From NCBI RefSeq assembly GCF_015352985.1, contig NZ_JACYXF010000057.1, forward strand, positions 1 through 41,830: 41,830 bases of DNA, written 5' to 3'. Positions 41,290 to 41,830 of this stretch are shown here, piece by piece. The notes under the pieces are model-generated. The model worked only from the letters and a program-made list of their open reading frames with translations, was not told the DNA's origin and did not search any database. The DNA comes from Noviherbaspirillum malthae. GTDB lineage: Bacteria; Pseudomonadota; Gammaproteobacteria; Burkholderiales; Burkholderiaceae_D. Both the position numbers and the translations under genes were made by a program. The stretch's first letter is position 1, and each line of letters begins with the position of its first letter.

Positions 41290-41508
41290 ATGGGTATGCC
41301 ATCAGTTTCAAATACAGGCACTAGCAACTACGCACCACCGCCGGAGAAAGGCGGTGAAAAGGGATGCAGCAAGAAGGCTGGCGAAGGAGAAAAGGGGCTT
41401 CCGGAAGGGCTTCCGCAAGCGAACAACGCGGATCCTGACATGATGGCGAAGCTAATGGAACTGTTAAACCAGATTCAGTCAGGTAAAGTCCCGGACGTTC
41501 CTGTTTAA
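41290..41508 (+). CDS. Small 72-residue Gly/Lys-rich protein
   Basis: The ATG follows AAAGGAGCATGTT, a strong ribosome binding site. The chain starts GMPSVSNTGTSNYAPPPEKG, has a lysine/glycine/glutamate-rich middle (KGCSKKAGEGEKGLPEG) and an amphipathic helix MMAKLMELLNQIQSGK near the end. No signal peptide or known family. The composition differs from the neighbourhood. A secreted or regulatory small protein is conceivable; nothing decides it. Its stop overlaps that of the convergent next frame by 3 bp. Confidence 0.6.
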   Translation: MGMPSVSNTGTSNYAPPPEKGGEKGCSKKAGEGEKGLPEGLPQANNADPDMMAKLMELLNQIQSGKVPDVPV

Positions 41509-41699
41509 CCAGTTCCTGACTCACTGAGATCAAGAATCAGCATTCCAATTTCCTCCACGCGACAGTCTTCCGGCAATGCATTGACCGCAGACACAATTCG
41601 CCCGATGGAAGACTGTCGCGCGGTTGAAAACTCTGATTCGATATAACAATCATCAATTGATTGGCCGAGGGAATACCGGCTCCGGTATTCCCTCCGCAT
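41505..41699 (-). CDS. Uncertain 64-residue ORF
   Basis: Convergent with the 72-aa gene. It begins with a basic stretch (RREYRSRYSLGQSID) and contains IGRIVSAVNALPEDCRVEEIGMLILDLSESG, which has a plausible amphipathic pattern. Against it: no good ribosome binding site, and its first codons coincide with a 13-bp perfect inverted repeat while another 14-bp repeat lies inside. It could be a small gene or a structured intergenic stretch. Confidence 0.35.
   Translation of the reverse strand: MRREYRSRYSLGQSIDDCYIESEFSTARQSSIGRIVSAVNALPEDCRVEEIGMLILDLSESGTG
41558..41620. repeat. 14-bp inverted repeat with 35-bp spacer
   Basis: CGCGACAGTCTTCC (41558-41571) is exactly inverted at 41607-41620. It falls inside the uncertain 64-residue ORF and adjoins a second perfect inverted repeat. 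Confidence 0.6.
41667..41694. repeat. Perfect 13-bp hairpin
   Basis: GAGGGAATACCGG (41667-41679) is exactly inverted at 41682-41694 with a 2-base centre. It lies at the start of the uncertain minus-strand ORF and could be a terminator-like stem (no T-run) or a regulatory site. Confidence 0.6.
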
Positions 41700-41830
41700 G
41701 AAAGCTTAAGGAACCTCTGCTCAAGTCTGGAAATCGGGCGTCATGGGTCTAAACATTGATCGATATTGCGTACTGTCGATAGAACCAAGCGCCAGTTCTC
41801 CCTTCGATACCCCGGTATGCGCTGCTTTAG
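41700..41830. other. Right edge, unresolved, possible insertion-sequence end
   Basis: No gene can be settled. A plus-strand frame opens at 41743 and a minus-strand frame ends near 41742; both run to the window edge. GGAACCTCTGCTCAAGTC at 41710-41727 resembles the terminal repeats of some IS5-type elements (from memory, not verified). The opposite end would lie outside the window. Confidence 0.25.

Overview
The window is chromosomal DNA from a high-GC betaproteobacterium. The gene content points to Burkholderiales, most likely Oxalobacteraceae (Herbaspirillum/Noviherbaspirillum-like): AlaS, GlnRS and EtfB of proteobacterial type, a LytS/LytTR pair with a 2TM protein, a CzcE-like protein, MipA/OmpV, and many small exported or stress-type proteins. 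That placement is inference from protein character; no rRNA marker is present. I saw no tRNA or rRNA gene, no CRISPR array and no complete transposase gene.

Layout. 0-5 kb (minus strand): glycerophosphodiesterase, alaS, a zinc-ribbon Nudix hydrolase, a TusA-type sulfur carrier and the start of etfB. 5.1-12.7 kb (plus): a PAS-PAS-GAF-GGDEF diguanylate cyclase, a class III CoA-transferase followed by a gamma-glutamyltransferase-like hydrolase, a DUF2306 membrane protein, and a tightly overlapping 2TM / LytS-like kinase / LytTR regulator operon. 12.7-16.9 kb: two paralogous DUF2157-type membrane proteins (minus), then ynfA and glnS (plus), closed by a textbook terminator. 17.0-18.4 kb (minus): a visibly AT-richer three-gene block with a Tlde1/DUF2778 L,D-transpeptidase-like protein and two small membrane proteins, which reads as an effector with candidate immunity proteins. 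18.8-23.7 kb: DUF3014 protein, a transglycosylase-like protein without signal peptide, an unknown 204-aa protein, hemerythrin, CBS-domain protein and a Ser/Gly-rich exported protein. 23.8-28.4 kb: a CYP152-type P450 peroxygenase, a DUF4124 protein, a small lipoprotein with a hairpin leader, and a two-gene ABC-2 exporter preceded by a short leader ORF. 28.4-28.6 kb holds a 178-bp palindrome-rich element with terminal inverted repeats. 28.7-41.8 kb is an envelope and stress region: DsbA-type oxidoreductase, two divergent HDOD paralogues, a PRC-barrel protein, a GT2 glycosyltransferase, an SRPBCC protein, CzcE-like and MipA-like proteins, an exported orphan, an exported metallo-beta-lactamase-fold enzyme and a set of very small hydrophilic or membrane proteins.

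How they fit together. Few large operons exist; most genes stand alone with their own ribosome binding site. Clear transcriptional units are 10567-12718 (overlapping starts and stops), 26688-28372 (ABC ATPase/permease, overlapping) and 17558-18318 (overlapping). Housekeeping genes (alaS, glnS, etfB) are interspersed with accessory small-protein and envelope genes. The best candidate for an under-described system is the Tlde1-domain protein with its two membrane-protein partners and a 15-bp palindromic operator at 18.4 kb. The 178-bp element at 28.4 kb is the clearest unexplained DNA structure.
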